Shown piece after piece: positions 37,324-44,580 of a DNA stretch of 64,000 nt (position 1 is the stretch's first letter; the number at the start of each line of letters is the position of its first letter). Source of the DNA: Micromonospora yangpuensis (lineage in GTDB: Bacteria > Actinomycetota > Actinomycetes > Mycobacteriales > Micromonosporaceae); NCBI RefSeq assembly GCF_900091615.1, contig NZ_FMIA01000002.1, positions 496,001-560,000 on the forward strand. Reading direction: 5' to 3'. The notes under the pieces are model-generated. The model had not been told where the DNA came from and ran no database searches. It saw nothing but the letters and a program-made list of their open reading frames with translations. Both the position numbers and the translations under genes were made by a program.

Positions 37324-37347
37324 CCCGGACCGAAAGGGGAACATCCG

Positions 37348-37641
37348 ATGGACCATGGTGTGCTGGTCGTCAACTTCGCCGCGTTGCAGCAGGCCAGTAT
37401 GGACATCCAGAAGGCGTTGAACACCCTCGACTCGCAGCTCGGCCAGTTGGAGAAGGACGCCGCACCGCTGGTCGCCACCTGGAGCGGTGACGCGCAGCAG
37501 GCCTACCAGGTGCGCCAGTCCCGCTGGCGGTCGGCCTCGCAGGACCTCCAGGGCATGCTGCGCGACATCAGGCTCGCGGTGGACGACTCCGCCACCGACT
37601 ACCTCAACACCGAGAAGCGCAACGTCGGCCTCTTCCAGTGA
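37348..37641 (+). CDS. WXG100 (ESAT-6-like) secreted protein 2
   Basis: 97 residues. The turn WSG (TWSGDAQQAY) sits at residue ~45, and YLNTE (YxxxE) near the C-terminus is the export signal. It is predicted to form a four-helix heterodimer with the preceding protein. GAAAGGGG lies just before ATG 37348. Confidence 0.92.
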   Translation: MDHGVLVVNFAALQQASMDIQKALNTLDSQLGQLEKDAAPLVATWSGDAQQAYQVRQSRWRSASQDLQGMLRDIRLAVDDSATDYLNTEKRNVGLFQ

Positions 37642-37718
37642 CGGTCGGCCGTGCCCGGTGCCGAACGGCGTTTCGCGCCTGACGGCGGTGGGCCTGTCGG
37701 CTGAGCGCGCCTGACGAC

Positions 37719-37752
37719 GGTGGTGCCGGTCCGGACCAGGGCCGGCACCACC
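37719..37752. terminator. Bidirectional terminator between WXG100 and mycP genes
   Basis: A 14-bp stem with one G-T wobble (37719-37732 with 37739-37752) closes a 6-nt loop. It lies between two convergent units. The surrounding 187-bp gap also repeats a GCGCCTGACG-type segment twice. Confidence 0.65.
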
Positions 37753-37828
37753 GGTGCGGCTGTGTTCCGTTGCCGGTGAGGGCGGTGGCCGCTGCCGACG
37801 AGGGTGCGGTGGCCACTGCCGGCGGGGG

Positions 37829-39049
37829 TCAGGTCGGGTCCGCCGGTCGCCAGCGCCGCCGCCGGCCCCGCGGCAGGACCAGCACCACCAGAACCACCAC
37901 GAGTACGACACCCGTGGTGGCCGCGGCGACCAGCACGGCCCGTTCCCGCGCCTGCGCCCGGCGGGCCCGCTGCGCCAGCTGCGCCGGCTCGGGTCGGGCG
38001 TCGGCCAGGGCCGGCACCGGTGCGGGCTGCCCCACCGGTACGCCGCCGGTGTCGGCGACGGCCCGGTAGGGGTTCAGTACCCCCGCGCCGTAACCGCCGT
38101 CCGGGTCGCCGCCCGGCGCCGGATCAGCGGTGGCGACGATCCGCTGGCGTACCTCGGCGGCGGTCAACCGGGGACGGTACTGCCGCACCAGGGCCGCCGT
38201 GGCGGCGACGAAGGGCGTGGCGTAGCTGGTCCCCTCGGCCCGATGATGGCCCCGGACGGGGGCCGCCAGCAGCACGTCGCCGCCCGGCGCGACCAGGTCG
38301 ACGTACGGGCCGGTCTGGGAGAAGTCGGCACGCCTTCCGGTCGCCCCGATGGCCCCGACCCCGAGCACGCCGTCGTAGCCCGCCGGATAGGGCAGCGGGT
38401 CGCCACTGTCGTGCAGGTTCCCGGCGGCGGCCACCACGACCACGTCCCGGTCCACGGCGTGCGCGACCGCCGACCGGACCGCCGGCTCGTCGGCGTACAG
38501 CACCACGGAGAGGTTGAGCACCTCGGCTCCCCGGTCCACCGCCCACCGGATCGCCTGGGCGAAATCGGTCGCGCTGACCGTACGCCCCGTCTCCCGTCCG
38601 TCGATCACCTGCTGCTCGCTGACGCGTACCGGCAGGATCCGGGCGTCCGGTGCCAGGCCACGGAAGGCGACGTCGGGGTGCGGGGCGGCGGCGATGATGC
38701 TCGCCACCGCCGTGCCGTGACCGGCGCAGTCGTGCGTACCGTCGCCGCCGGGATCGAGGAAGTCGCTGCCGTCGAGCACCTGACCGGCCAACTGCGGGTG
38801 TCGCCGGTCCACCCCGGAGTCGACCACCGCCACGGTGACCCCGACTCCGGTGGCCAGCGCCGACAGCCGGTCGTGGGCGTACCGCTGCTGCGGCCAGGGT
38901 GCCTCGGCGACCGGCCGGGCCGGCGCCAACGGCGAGGCACAGGCCGGCGCCGCCCGACCCGTCGCCGGCCCGGCGGCGACGGGCGTCGGAGGTGCTGCGA
39001 GGGTCACCGCCAGAGCCACCACCCCCACCCGGGCAACGGACCGGGACAT
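37829..39049 (-). CDS. mycP: Type VII secretion mycosin (subtilisin-like protease)
   Basis: 406 residues. Signal peptide at residues 1-26, then a subtilase domain with the triad Asp77 (VAVVDSGVD), His111 (GHGTAVAS) and Ser275 (EGTSYATPF), plus oxyanion Asn211 (AAAGN). A C-terminal membrane helix (AVLVAAATTGVVLVVVLVVLVLP in part) with an Arg-rich tail anchors it, exactly the mycosin layout. ATG 39049 has GGAGG 6 nt upstream; an in-frame ATG at 39064 is weaker. Mycosins stabilise ESX complexes and cleave some substrates. Confidence 0.9.
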   Translation of the reverse strand: MSRSVARVGVVALAVTLAAPPTPVAAGPATGRAAPACASPLAPARPVAEAPWPQQRYAHDRLSALATGVGVTVAVVDSGVDRRHPQLAGQVLDGSDFLDPGGDGTHDCAGHGTAVASIIAAAPHPDVAFRGLAPDARILPVRVSEQQVIDGRETGRTVSATDFAQAIRWAVDRGAEVLNLSVVLYADEPAVRSAVAHAVDRDVVVVAAAGNLHDSGDPLPYPAGYDGVLGVGAIGATGRRADFSQTGPYVDLVAPGGDVLLAAPVRGHHRAEGTSYATPFVAATAALVRQYRPRLTAAEVRQRIVATADPAPGGDPDGGYGAGVLNPYRAVADTGGVPVGQPAPVPALADARPEPAQLAQRARRAQARERAVLVAAATTGVVLVVVLVVLVLPRGRRRRWRPADPT

Positions 39050-39202
39050 CGATCGCCTCCGCATCGTGTCGGCTCCGGAACAGGATGTTAACGGCTGGCC
39101 GTTCGGCGTACCGACCCCTGCCGGCCTTGCCATTGTGATCTTGTTACTACCTTGTAGGTTGTAGGCGATGCCTATGGCCTGTACGCGGGAGGAGAGGTGG
39201 CC

Positions 39203-42007
39203 GTGACCGGATGGGAACCGGCCACTGAGGCCGAGGTGGCGATGCGGGACGCGTTGCGCGCCAACGACCAGGAGTTGTACTTCCGGGTCCTGGCCCGCAC
39301 CGAGCTGCTGTTGCCGGTCTCGACCCAGTCGCCCGCCGGTCAGGCACCGGTAGGCTGGGGCACCTGGACCACCGGTGGGCGTACCCACGTGCTGGCGTTC
39401 ACCTCCGCCGCCGCGATGCGCGCCTGCCTCTCCGACGACGCCGGCTCCGGGCGGCGTACGCCCTATGCCGACCTGGCCAACGGTTGGCCCAACCATGAGT
39501 GGTGGCTGGCGGTCAACCCCGGTCTGCCCATCGAGGGCTACCTGCCGGCCTGGTTCGTCGCCCAGCTCTCCCGGGGAGACGTCCGGCTGCCCGGCCGCAC
39601 GATGGGTGCGCGGGCCCGGCTGGAACGGGTGGAGTCCCTGTCCCGGGCCCGAGCCGGCGCGGCCTGGGCGGGCACGGCCTCGGCGGGTGGTGGACCGTCC
39701 GGCGGCGGCACCCCGTTCTCCGGAGCCTCGCCGGGCACCGAGCCGGTTCCTCCGGTGCCGTCGGCGGCCGAGCCCACGACGCGGTTCTCTCCGCCGGGTG
39801 CCCCGTTCGACGACGGGGCGACGCACCGGCCGGCAGCCGGCTTCGAGCCGTACCCGGAGGACAGTCGAAGCCCGGCGGAGAACGGGCACGGGCCGCTGCC
39901 GACCCGGACCCCGCCACCGCGCCCCGACCAGCCGTCCCCACCACCGCGTTACTCGCCCACCGGCCAGTCGGGCGGAGCCGGCCCGTCCGGCGGTCAAGCT
40001 CAGTTCGGCGGCCGTGACCAGCTTGGCGGGCGTGACCAGCTTGGCGGTCGTGACCAGTTCGGCGGGCGTGATCAGCTTGGTGGGCGTCCGCACCGGCCGG
40101 GCACGGAGGCTGGCGAGCCGGCCGGGACCGTCGGTGCACCATCGCTCTTCACTCCCGCTGCCGACGTGCACCGCCCCGCAGCGACACCCCCACCCGCGAA
40201 CGGTTGGTTGACCAGACCCTCCGCGCCAGCGGCCGACCGTGTTGCGGCTGCGCCGGCGGATGCGGGTTCCGGTGGGCCGGGGCCCGACGGGCTGGGCACC
40301 GGTGGGCCGGGGTCAGGCAGGCTGGGTGCCGGTGGGTTGGGGTCAGGCAGGCCGGGCGCGGGTGGCTCGGGATCCGAGGTCCCGAGGCCCGAGGGGCAGC
40401 GCTCCGGCGCCGAGCCGTCGCTCTTCGAGCCGACCAACCGGCGGGTGCCGGCCGCTGACCCGCCGCAGCGGTCGACGATGGCCGACGCCCTGCGCCGGAC
40501 ACCGGCGGCTGATCCGCCCCGCCCGGGTAAGCGGCCGATCCCGCCGGCCCGTACCGGCCTCGGTAGTCAACCGTTCCCGCGTCGCCGGCCGGCCGGCCCG
40601 ACCGCCGCCGGTGATGCCAGCCGGGCTTTCCAGTTCGGTCCGGCGGACGAGGAGGCCACCCGGGCGCTCCCCACCGACTCGTCGCAGGAGGCCACCCGGG
40701 CCTTCCAGGCGGGCCCGCCGGAGCCCTTCCGGGCTGGTCCGGCAACCTTCCCGCGCTCGCCCGATGCCGTCCGGGCCGGTGACACGGGCGAGGAGGCGAC
40801 GCGGGCGCTGCCACTGCCGTCGCGGCGTCCGACGGAGGAGGCCACCCAGGCCATCCCGACGGGCAGCCTTGCCGAGGAGGCCACCCGACCGTTCTCAGCG
40901 CTGCACCACCCCGAGGCTGCGCCCCGCCCGGAGGGAGCGCTGCGCCCCGAGGCTGCGCCGGGTCCGGAAGGAGCGCTGCGCCCCGGGGCGGCGGCCCGCC
41001 CGGAAGGAGTGCTGCATCCCGAGGCTGCGCTGCGTCCGGAAGGATTGCTGCGCCCCGAGGCTGCGCTGCGTCCGGAAGGGGCGCTGCGTCCGGAAGGGGC
41101 CCTGCGGCCGGCGGTGTCGGCCGGGCCGGAAACGCCGGCCGAGGCGGGGCTGCGGCCCGGCCCGGCCGGTTGGCAGCCGCCGGTGACCTCGACCGATCAG
41201 GCCGCAGGACGTACGCGCTGGGCGGGAGGGCAGGCCACGGCACATTCGGTGCCGACTCCGACGGCGGACCCGGAGCCGGCCCGACCGGTCGAGGCGGACC
41301 CGACCGAGCCGGTCGGCGTGATGCCGATCTCACAGGTAGGTGCACAACCGGATCTTTCGACCGGCCCGGCGCTTCCACCGGTGGGTATGCGGCAACCCGG
41401 CCCCCGGGAAACAGCCGTGGACCCGGGTACGTCGATCGCGGAGCCGGTGTCCGGGCCGCCCGCGTCCCGCCAGGGTTTCACCCCGATCGTGATCGAGGGC
41501 ACGATCATCGCGGCCCGGGAGTTCCCGGTCGACGAGCGGGCACCGGCTGCCGATCCGCCGTCGCCCGCGTCGGCCCTGGCCGACCCCGACCTGACGTTGT
41601 CCCCGGCAGACTTCGCCGATCCCGAGCTGAAGTTGTCCGCGGCGGACTTCGCGCCCCCACCGCCCTTCGCGCCCGCACCGCCCTTCGCGCCCGCACCGCC
41701 CTTCGCGCCCGCACCGCCCTTCGCGCCCGCACCGCCCTTCGCGCCCGCACCGCCCTTCGCGCCCGCACCGCCTCGCGCCCGCACCGCCCTTCGCGCCCGC
41801 TGCGGACGCCGCCGTCGGCCCGGACGCCGCTGTGGGCTCGGACGGCACCGTGGGTTCGGACGCCGCTGTGGGCCCCGTCGGCACCGTCGGCCCGGGCGGC
41901 ACCGAGCCGGTGGTCCACCACGACCACGCGGGACACGACGACACCGGGCAGAACGGCACCGAGCCGGCCGAGCGGGAGGGCGGAACCGACCGGGTCGACG
42001 CCGGTGA
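39203..42007 (+). CDS. T7SS-associated SseB-domain protein, N-terminal part before a frameshift
   Basis: SseB-like domain at about residues 1-125 (EVAMRDALRANDQELYF, WWLAVNPGLPIEGYLP), then more than 700 residues of Pro/Gly/Ala-rich, repeat-laden, presumably disordered linker. GTG 39203 has GGAGGAG 8 nt upstream. In the PPFAPA repeats near 41772 one unit lacks 2 nt, after which this frame turns Arg-rich and ends at 42007. The other frame continues the same repeat and leads into a second SseB domain. The intact gene would therefore span 39203-42989, about 1,260 codons. The break could be a real mutation, a slippage site or a sequencing error. Confidence 0.7.
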   Translation: MTGWEPATEAEVAMRDALRANDQELYFRVLARTELLLPVSTQSPAGQAPVGWGTWTTGGRTHVLAFTSAAAMRACLSDDAGSGRRTPYADLANGWPNHEWWLAVNPGLPIEGYLPAWFVAQLSRGDVRLPGRTMGARARLERVESLSRARAGAAWAGTASAGGGPSGGGTPFSGASPGTEPVPPVPSAAEPTTRFSPPGAPFDDGATHRPAAGFEPYPEDSRSPAENGHGPLPTRTPPPRPDQPSPPPRYSPTGQSGGAGPSGGQAQFGGRDQLGGRDQLGGRDQFGGRDQLGGRPHRPGTEAGEPAGTVGAPSLFTPAADVHRPAATPPPANGWLTRPSAPAADRVAAAPADAGSGGPGPDGLGTGGPGSGRLGAGGLGSGRPGAGGSGSEVPRPEGQRSGAEPSLFEPTNRRVPAADPPQRSTMADALRRTPAADPPRPGKRPIPPARTGLGSQPFPRRRPAGPTAAGDASRAFQFGPADEEATRALPTDSSQEATRAFQAGPPEPFRAGPATFPRSPDAVRAGDTGEEATRALPLPSRRPTEEATQAIPTGSLAEEATRPFSALHHPEAAPRPEGALRPEAAPGPEGALRPGAAARPEGVLHPEAALRPEGLLRPEAALRPEGALRPEGALRPAVSAGPETPAEAGLRPGPAGWQPPVTSTDQAAGRTRWAGGQATAHSVPTPTADPEPARPVEADPTEPVGVMPISQVGAQPDLSTGPALPPVGMRQPGPRETAVDPGTSIAEPVSGPPASRQGFTPIVIEGTIIAAREFPVDERAPAADPPSPASALADPDLTLSPADFADPELKLSAADFAPPPPFAPAPPFAPAPPFAPAPPFAPAPPFAPAPPFAPAPPRARTALRARCGRRRRPGRRCGLGRHRGFGRRCGPRRHRRPGRHRAGGPPRPRGTRRHRAERHRAGRAGGRNRPGRRR
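40007..40078 (+). repeat. 18-bp tandem repeats encoding GGRDQL
   Basis: Four units of GGCGGCCGTGACCAGCTT-type sequence within the linker of the SseB-domain protein. They are in frame, so copy number changes would alter linker length only. Confidence 0.85.
40913..41110 (+). repeat. 36-bp tandem repeats encoding EAALRPEGALRP
   Basis: Five 12-residue units plus half a unit, degenerate between copies, in the same linker. Upstream in the linker the shorter motif EEATRA recurs several times at irregular spacing. Confidence 0.8.
41651..41792 (+). repeat. 18-bp tandem array (PPFAPA) with a 2-nt deletion in unit 7
   Basis: Eight units of GCGCCCGCACCGCCCTTC. Unit 1 has one substitution. Unit 7 (41759-41774) is 16 nt long. 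The missing 2 nt switch the reading frame between the two halves of the SseB-domain gene. Confidence 0.85.
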
Positions 42008-42989
42008 CGTACCGGTCGCGGTCGAGTTTCAGCCCGCCAACGAGGTCGAGCAGGACCTACTCGCCGCCACCAGCACCGGCAGCACCGACACCTTCCTGTC
42101 CACCCTGCTCCTGGCCCGGGTGCTGCTCCCGGTCGCGGTGGACTCGGCCCCCGGCAGCCGTCCCGGCGAGCCCGGATTCGTCTGGCGGACCGAGCGCCTC
42201 GACGGTGAGCGGTACGTGGTGGTGCACACCTCGCCGGAGCGGCTGACCGATCACCACACGGTGACCGTGGAGACGGTGCTGGTCAAGTTCGTGCAGCTGA
42301 TCCGGTGCTGGCCCGAAGAGGACTGGTCGTTCGCGGTCAACCCCGGTACCCCGATCGGGGCGAAACTGCCCGGTGAGCAGATCGTCGGGCTGGCCAACTG
42401 GGCCGCCGAGGTGGGTCTCGGTGACGACGCCGGGGCCGAGGAGCCCGTCGCCGTCGAGGAGCCGGCCAGCCGGCCACGCAACGCGGCACCGCCGGTCGAC
42501 CCCAACGCGCCGGTCGTCATGCAGAAGGCGGTCGCCCCGAGCCAGCTCGCCTACTACCTGGAGCGCGGCTACGACCGGGTGTCCGGCTTCGTGCACCGGG
42601 CCCCCGAGCTGGCCCACCTGACCACTCCCGCCCAACTCCACGGTGGCCTCGGGCTGGGCTACCCCGACTCGCCCTTCGCCCGGGACGCCGACGAGATCTA
42701 CGTACTGCGCTGGCCGGCGCACCGGCCGAGCCTCTACCGCATCCCGTACGGCGGGCAGAACGAGGACGCCATGCGGGCGATGGAGGGCTGGGTCATCGAA
42801 CGTTTCCCGTTCCGGGGCAACGGCTTCGCCCCCGGGGAGAGCAGCGACGTGATCGCCGAGTTCAAGGTGGACAGTGCCCGGCTGCCGCACGGCTCGCAGC
42901 TCCTGCGGATCAGCGCCGACGGCACCGAACGGGTGATCGCCACGCTGGACACCGACGCCCTGGTCTGGCGTCAGGTCGGTGGGTCCTGA
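41832..42989 (+). CDS. T7SS-associated SseB-domain protein, C-terminal part after the frameshift
   Basis: 385 residues if started at GTG 41832, but more likely the continuation of the upstream gene: the frame reads FAPAADAAVG from the last repeat straight into this part. It holds a second SseB-like domain (about 60-190; WSFAVNPGTPIGAKLPGEQIV parallels the first domain) and a distinct C-terminal domain of ~150 residues (YYLERGYDRVSGFVHRAPE, EIYVLRWPA, GWVIERFPF). I do not recognise the last domain. Its position at the end of a long T7SS-linked protein is that of a polymorphic effector. It ends TGATG into the next gene. Confidence 0.65.
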   Translation: MGSDGTVGSDAAVGPVGTVGPGGTEPVVHHDHAGHDDTGQNGTEPAEREGGTDRVDAGDVPVAVEFQPANEVEQDLLAATSTGSTDTFLSTLLLARVLLPVAVDSAPGSRPGEPGFVWRTERLDGERYVVVHTSPERLTDHHTVTVETVLVKFVQLIRCWPEEDWSFAVNPGTPIGAKLPGEQIVGLANWAAEVGLGDDAGAEEPVAVEEPASRPRNAAPPVDPNAPVVMQKAVAPSQLAYYLERGYDRVSGFVHRAPELAHLTTPAQLHGGLGLGYPDSPFARDADEIYVLRWPAHRPSLYRIPYGGQNEDAMRAMEGWVIERFPFRGNGFAPGESSDVIAEFKVDSARLPHGSQLLRISADGTERVIATLDTDALVWRQVGGS

Positions 42990-43351
42990 TGCGGGACGGC
43001 TACGTCGCCCGGTGGCGTGGACGGGAGTACCAGGCCAGCCCGGACGGTAACGACATCCGGCTGTACCAGCCCGAGCCCGGCGACGGGTTCACCGAGGTCC
43101 GGCCGGGGCGGTACGTCCGGGTGCTGCCGGCCCACGAGGTGGACGACCTGGCGTACGTGCGGACCACCTGCACCTGGCAGGGACAGCCGTTCATCGTGCT
43201 GGCCGAGCACGACGGCTGGCTGCGGGTCGAGTACACCGGCGGGCGGTGGCCGGTCGCCCGGGCGCTCGGCCTGGAGGTGTTCGACTTCGGCGTCTACCAG
43301 GGCTGGGCACCCACCAACGAAGTCGCCGACCTGCGCGAGCAGCGGCTCTGA
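42989..43351 (+). CDS. Small conserved-looking protein coupled to the SseB-domain gene
   Basis: 120 residues, acidic, rich in Trp/Tyr, with no signal or membrane helix (MRDGYVARWRGREYQASPDG..., then TCTWQGQPFIVLAEHDGWL). The family is unrecognised. The ATG overlaps the previous stop by one base, so the two are co-translated. A small cytosolic protein directly behind a T7SS-linked multidomain protein is the usual place for an immunity protein; this is inference from context only. Confidence 0.7.
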   Translation: MRDGYVARWRGREYQASPDGNDIRLYQPEPGDGFTEVRPGRYVRVLPAHEVDDLAYVRTTCTWQGQPFIVLAEHDGWLRVEYTGGRWPVARALGLEVFDFGVYQGWAPTNEVADLREQRL

Positions 43352-43424
43352 GCCGACGCGCGGGCAGTGGGCCTGAGCCGACGCGCGGCTAGTGGGCCTG
43401 AGCGCGCGTGCGGGCAGTAAGGTC
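43349..43424. repeat. 25-bp tandem repeat, three units, starting on a stop codon
   Basis: Units 43349-43373, 43374-43398 and a diverged 43399-43424 all begin with TGAGC. The first TGA is the actual stop codon of the preceding gene. This fills most of the gap to the hydrolase gene. Confidence 0.85.
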
Positions 43425-43474
43425 GGAGCCCGTGCGAGGACAGCCGGGCAGCGCATCCGGGGCCGGGCAGCCGG

Positions 43475-44407
43475 TCAGGACTTCGCCCAGCGCAGGATCT
43501 CGCCGAGTACCAGGTCGGCTGCCTCCAGGTGGGGGAAGTGGCCGACCTCGTCGAGCAGCCGCCACTCGTACGGTGCGGTCACGTACCGGCCGGAACCCTG
43601 GGCGGTCCGGGGCAGGGAGGCGGCGTCCAGCGCGCCGTGCAGTTGCAGGGTCGGGGTGACCAGGGGCTTCTGCATCAGCCGGACGAACCGGTACCCGTGC
43701 AGACGCAGCACCGAGCGGAACGCCCACCGGTAGCCCTCCAGCGCACAGAACGCGGCCTGGGGGATCTGCATGGCGTCTCGGCAGTGTCGGGCGTACGCCG
43801 GGAAGTCCGGGCCGTCGGCCCAGCGTGGGCCGCTCCACCGGTGCAGCACCTCCCCGACGGCGGCGGCGTCGTCGCGGGTCAGCACGTGCTCGTACCGTGG
43901 GATCTGGAAGCGCAACGCGGGCGTGGAGGCGGCGAACTGCCCCCGCGGGTCGGCGAAAATCGCCGCGCGTAGCCGCAGCGGATGCGGTGCGCCGAGCACC
44001 ACCAGCCGCCGGACCAGCGACGGGTGGAACGACGCCACCGTCCAGCCGATCATGCCACCGGCCCCGGTGCCGACCACCGTCGCCGAGCGTTCACCCATGC
44101 CCCGGATCAGGCCGGCGATGTCGGCGGCGAGCGTGTAACCGTCGTACCCCCGGGGTGGTTTGTCGCTGGCGCCATAGCCGCGCAGATCGACGGCGACCGC
44201 GCGGAAGCCGGCGTCGGCGACGGCCGGCAGGATGTCGTGCCACGCCCACCAGTACTCGGGGAAGCCGTGCAGGAAGAGCACCATCGGCCCGGTGCCGGCC
44301 TCGACGACGTGGAACCGGCTGCCGTTGGCACCGACGAAGCGGTGGGTCCACGGCCCTTCGGTAAGCACGCAGGACTCGTCGAAGGGGCCGCCACGCTGCT
44401 CGGTCAT
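43475..44407 (-). CDS. Alpha/beta hydrolase, epoxide-hydrolase-like, nucleophile missing
   Basis: 310 residues. LFLHGFPEYWWAWHDIL (oxyanion HGxP) and VAVDLRGYGASDKP match epoxide hydrolases and haloalkane dehalogenases. The catalytic His290 (EVGHFPHLE) is present. The nucleophile elbow, normally G-x-D/S-x-G, reads GTGAG at 113-117 with Gly115 where the nucleophile should be. The protein may be inactive as a hydrolase or use another chemistry. ATG 44407. It lies downstream of the palindromic repeat copy 3. Confidence 0.8.
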   Translation of the reverse strand: MTEQRGGPFDESCVLTEGPWTHRFVGANGSRFHVVEAGTGPMVLFLHGFPEYWWAWHDILPAVADAGFRAVAVDLRGYGASDKPPRGYDGYTLAADIAGLIRGMGERSATVVGTGAGGMIGWTVASFHPSLVRRLVVLGAPHPLRLRAAIFADPRGQFAASTPALRFQIPRYEHVLTRDDAAAVGEVLHRWSGPRWADGPDFPAYARHCRDAMQIPQAAFCALEGYRWAFRSVLRLHGYRFVRLMQKPLVTPTLQLHGALDAASLPRTAQGSGRYVTAPYEWRLLDEVGHFPHLEAADLVLGEILRWAKS

Positions 44408-44452
44408 GGTTGACAGCCTAGGCCCCGCCGTCCGCCCTCCCCCTCCCGGCGA

Positions 44453-44507
44453 AAGGAAGGGCCCCCTGTTATCGCTTTCTGTTGTATAGGGGGCCCTTCC
44501 TTACACC
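44453..44507. repeat. Dispersed palindromic repeat, copy 3 (type B)
   Basis: Exact 15-bp arms (44453-44467 and 44488-44502) around a 20-nt loop that matches the copy-2 loop nearly base for base. It lies between two minus-strand genes, downstream of the M6 peptidase and upstream of the hydrolase. Confidence 0.85.
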
Positions 44508-44525
44508 CTCAGAGGGGGAAAGGGG

Positions 44526-44556
44526 GCCGCCCGGGCAGGTGGACTGCCCGGGCGGC
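44526..44556 (-). terminator. M6 peptidase terminator
   Basis: GCCGCCCGGGCAG (44526-44538) pairs exactly with 44544-44556 around GTGGA. It lies 25 bp beyond the peptidase stop and is separate from the palindromic repeat. Confidence 0.65.
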
Positions 44557-44580
44557 GGGTGGTGCGGGATCAGCGGTCGG

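Noticed and set aside
41197..41784. Minus-strand frame encoding Gly-Ala-Lys collagen-like repeats
   Set aside because: Antisense reading of the PPFAPA array and linker; no promoter or ribosome site.
41651..41792. CRISPR-like regular repeat
   Set aside because: Units are directly adjacent without spacers, in coding frame, and encode PPFAPA.
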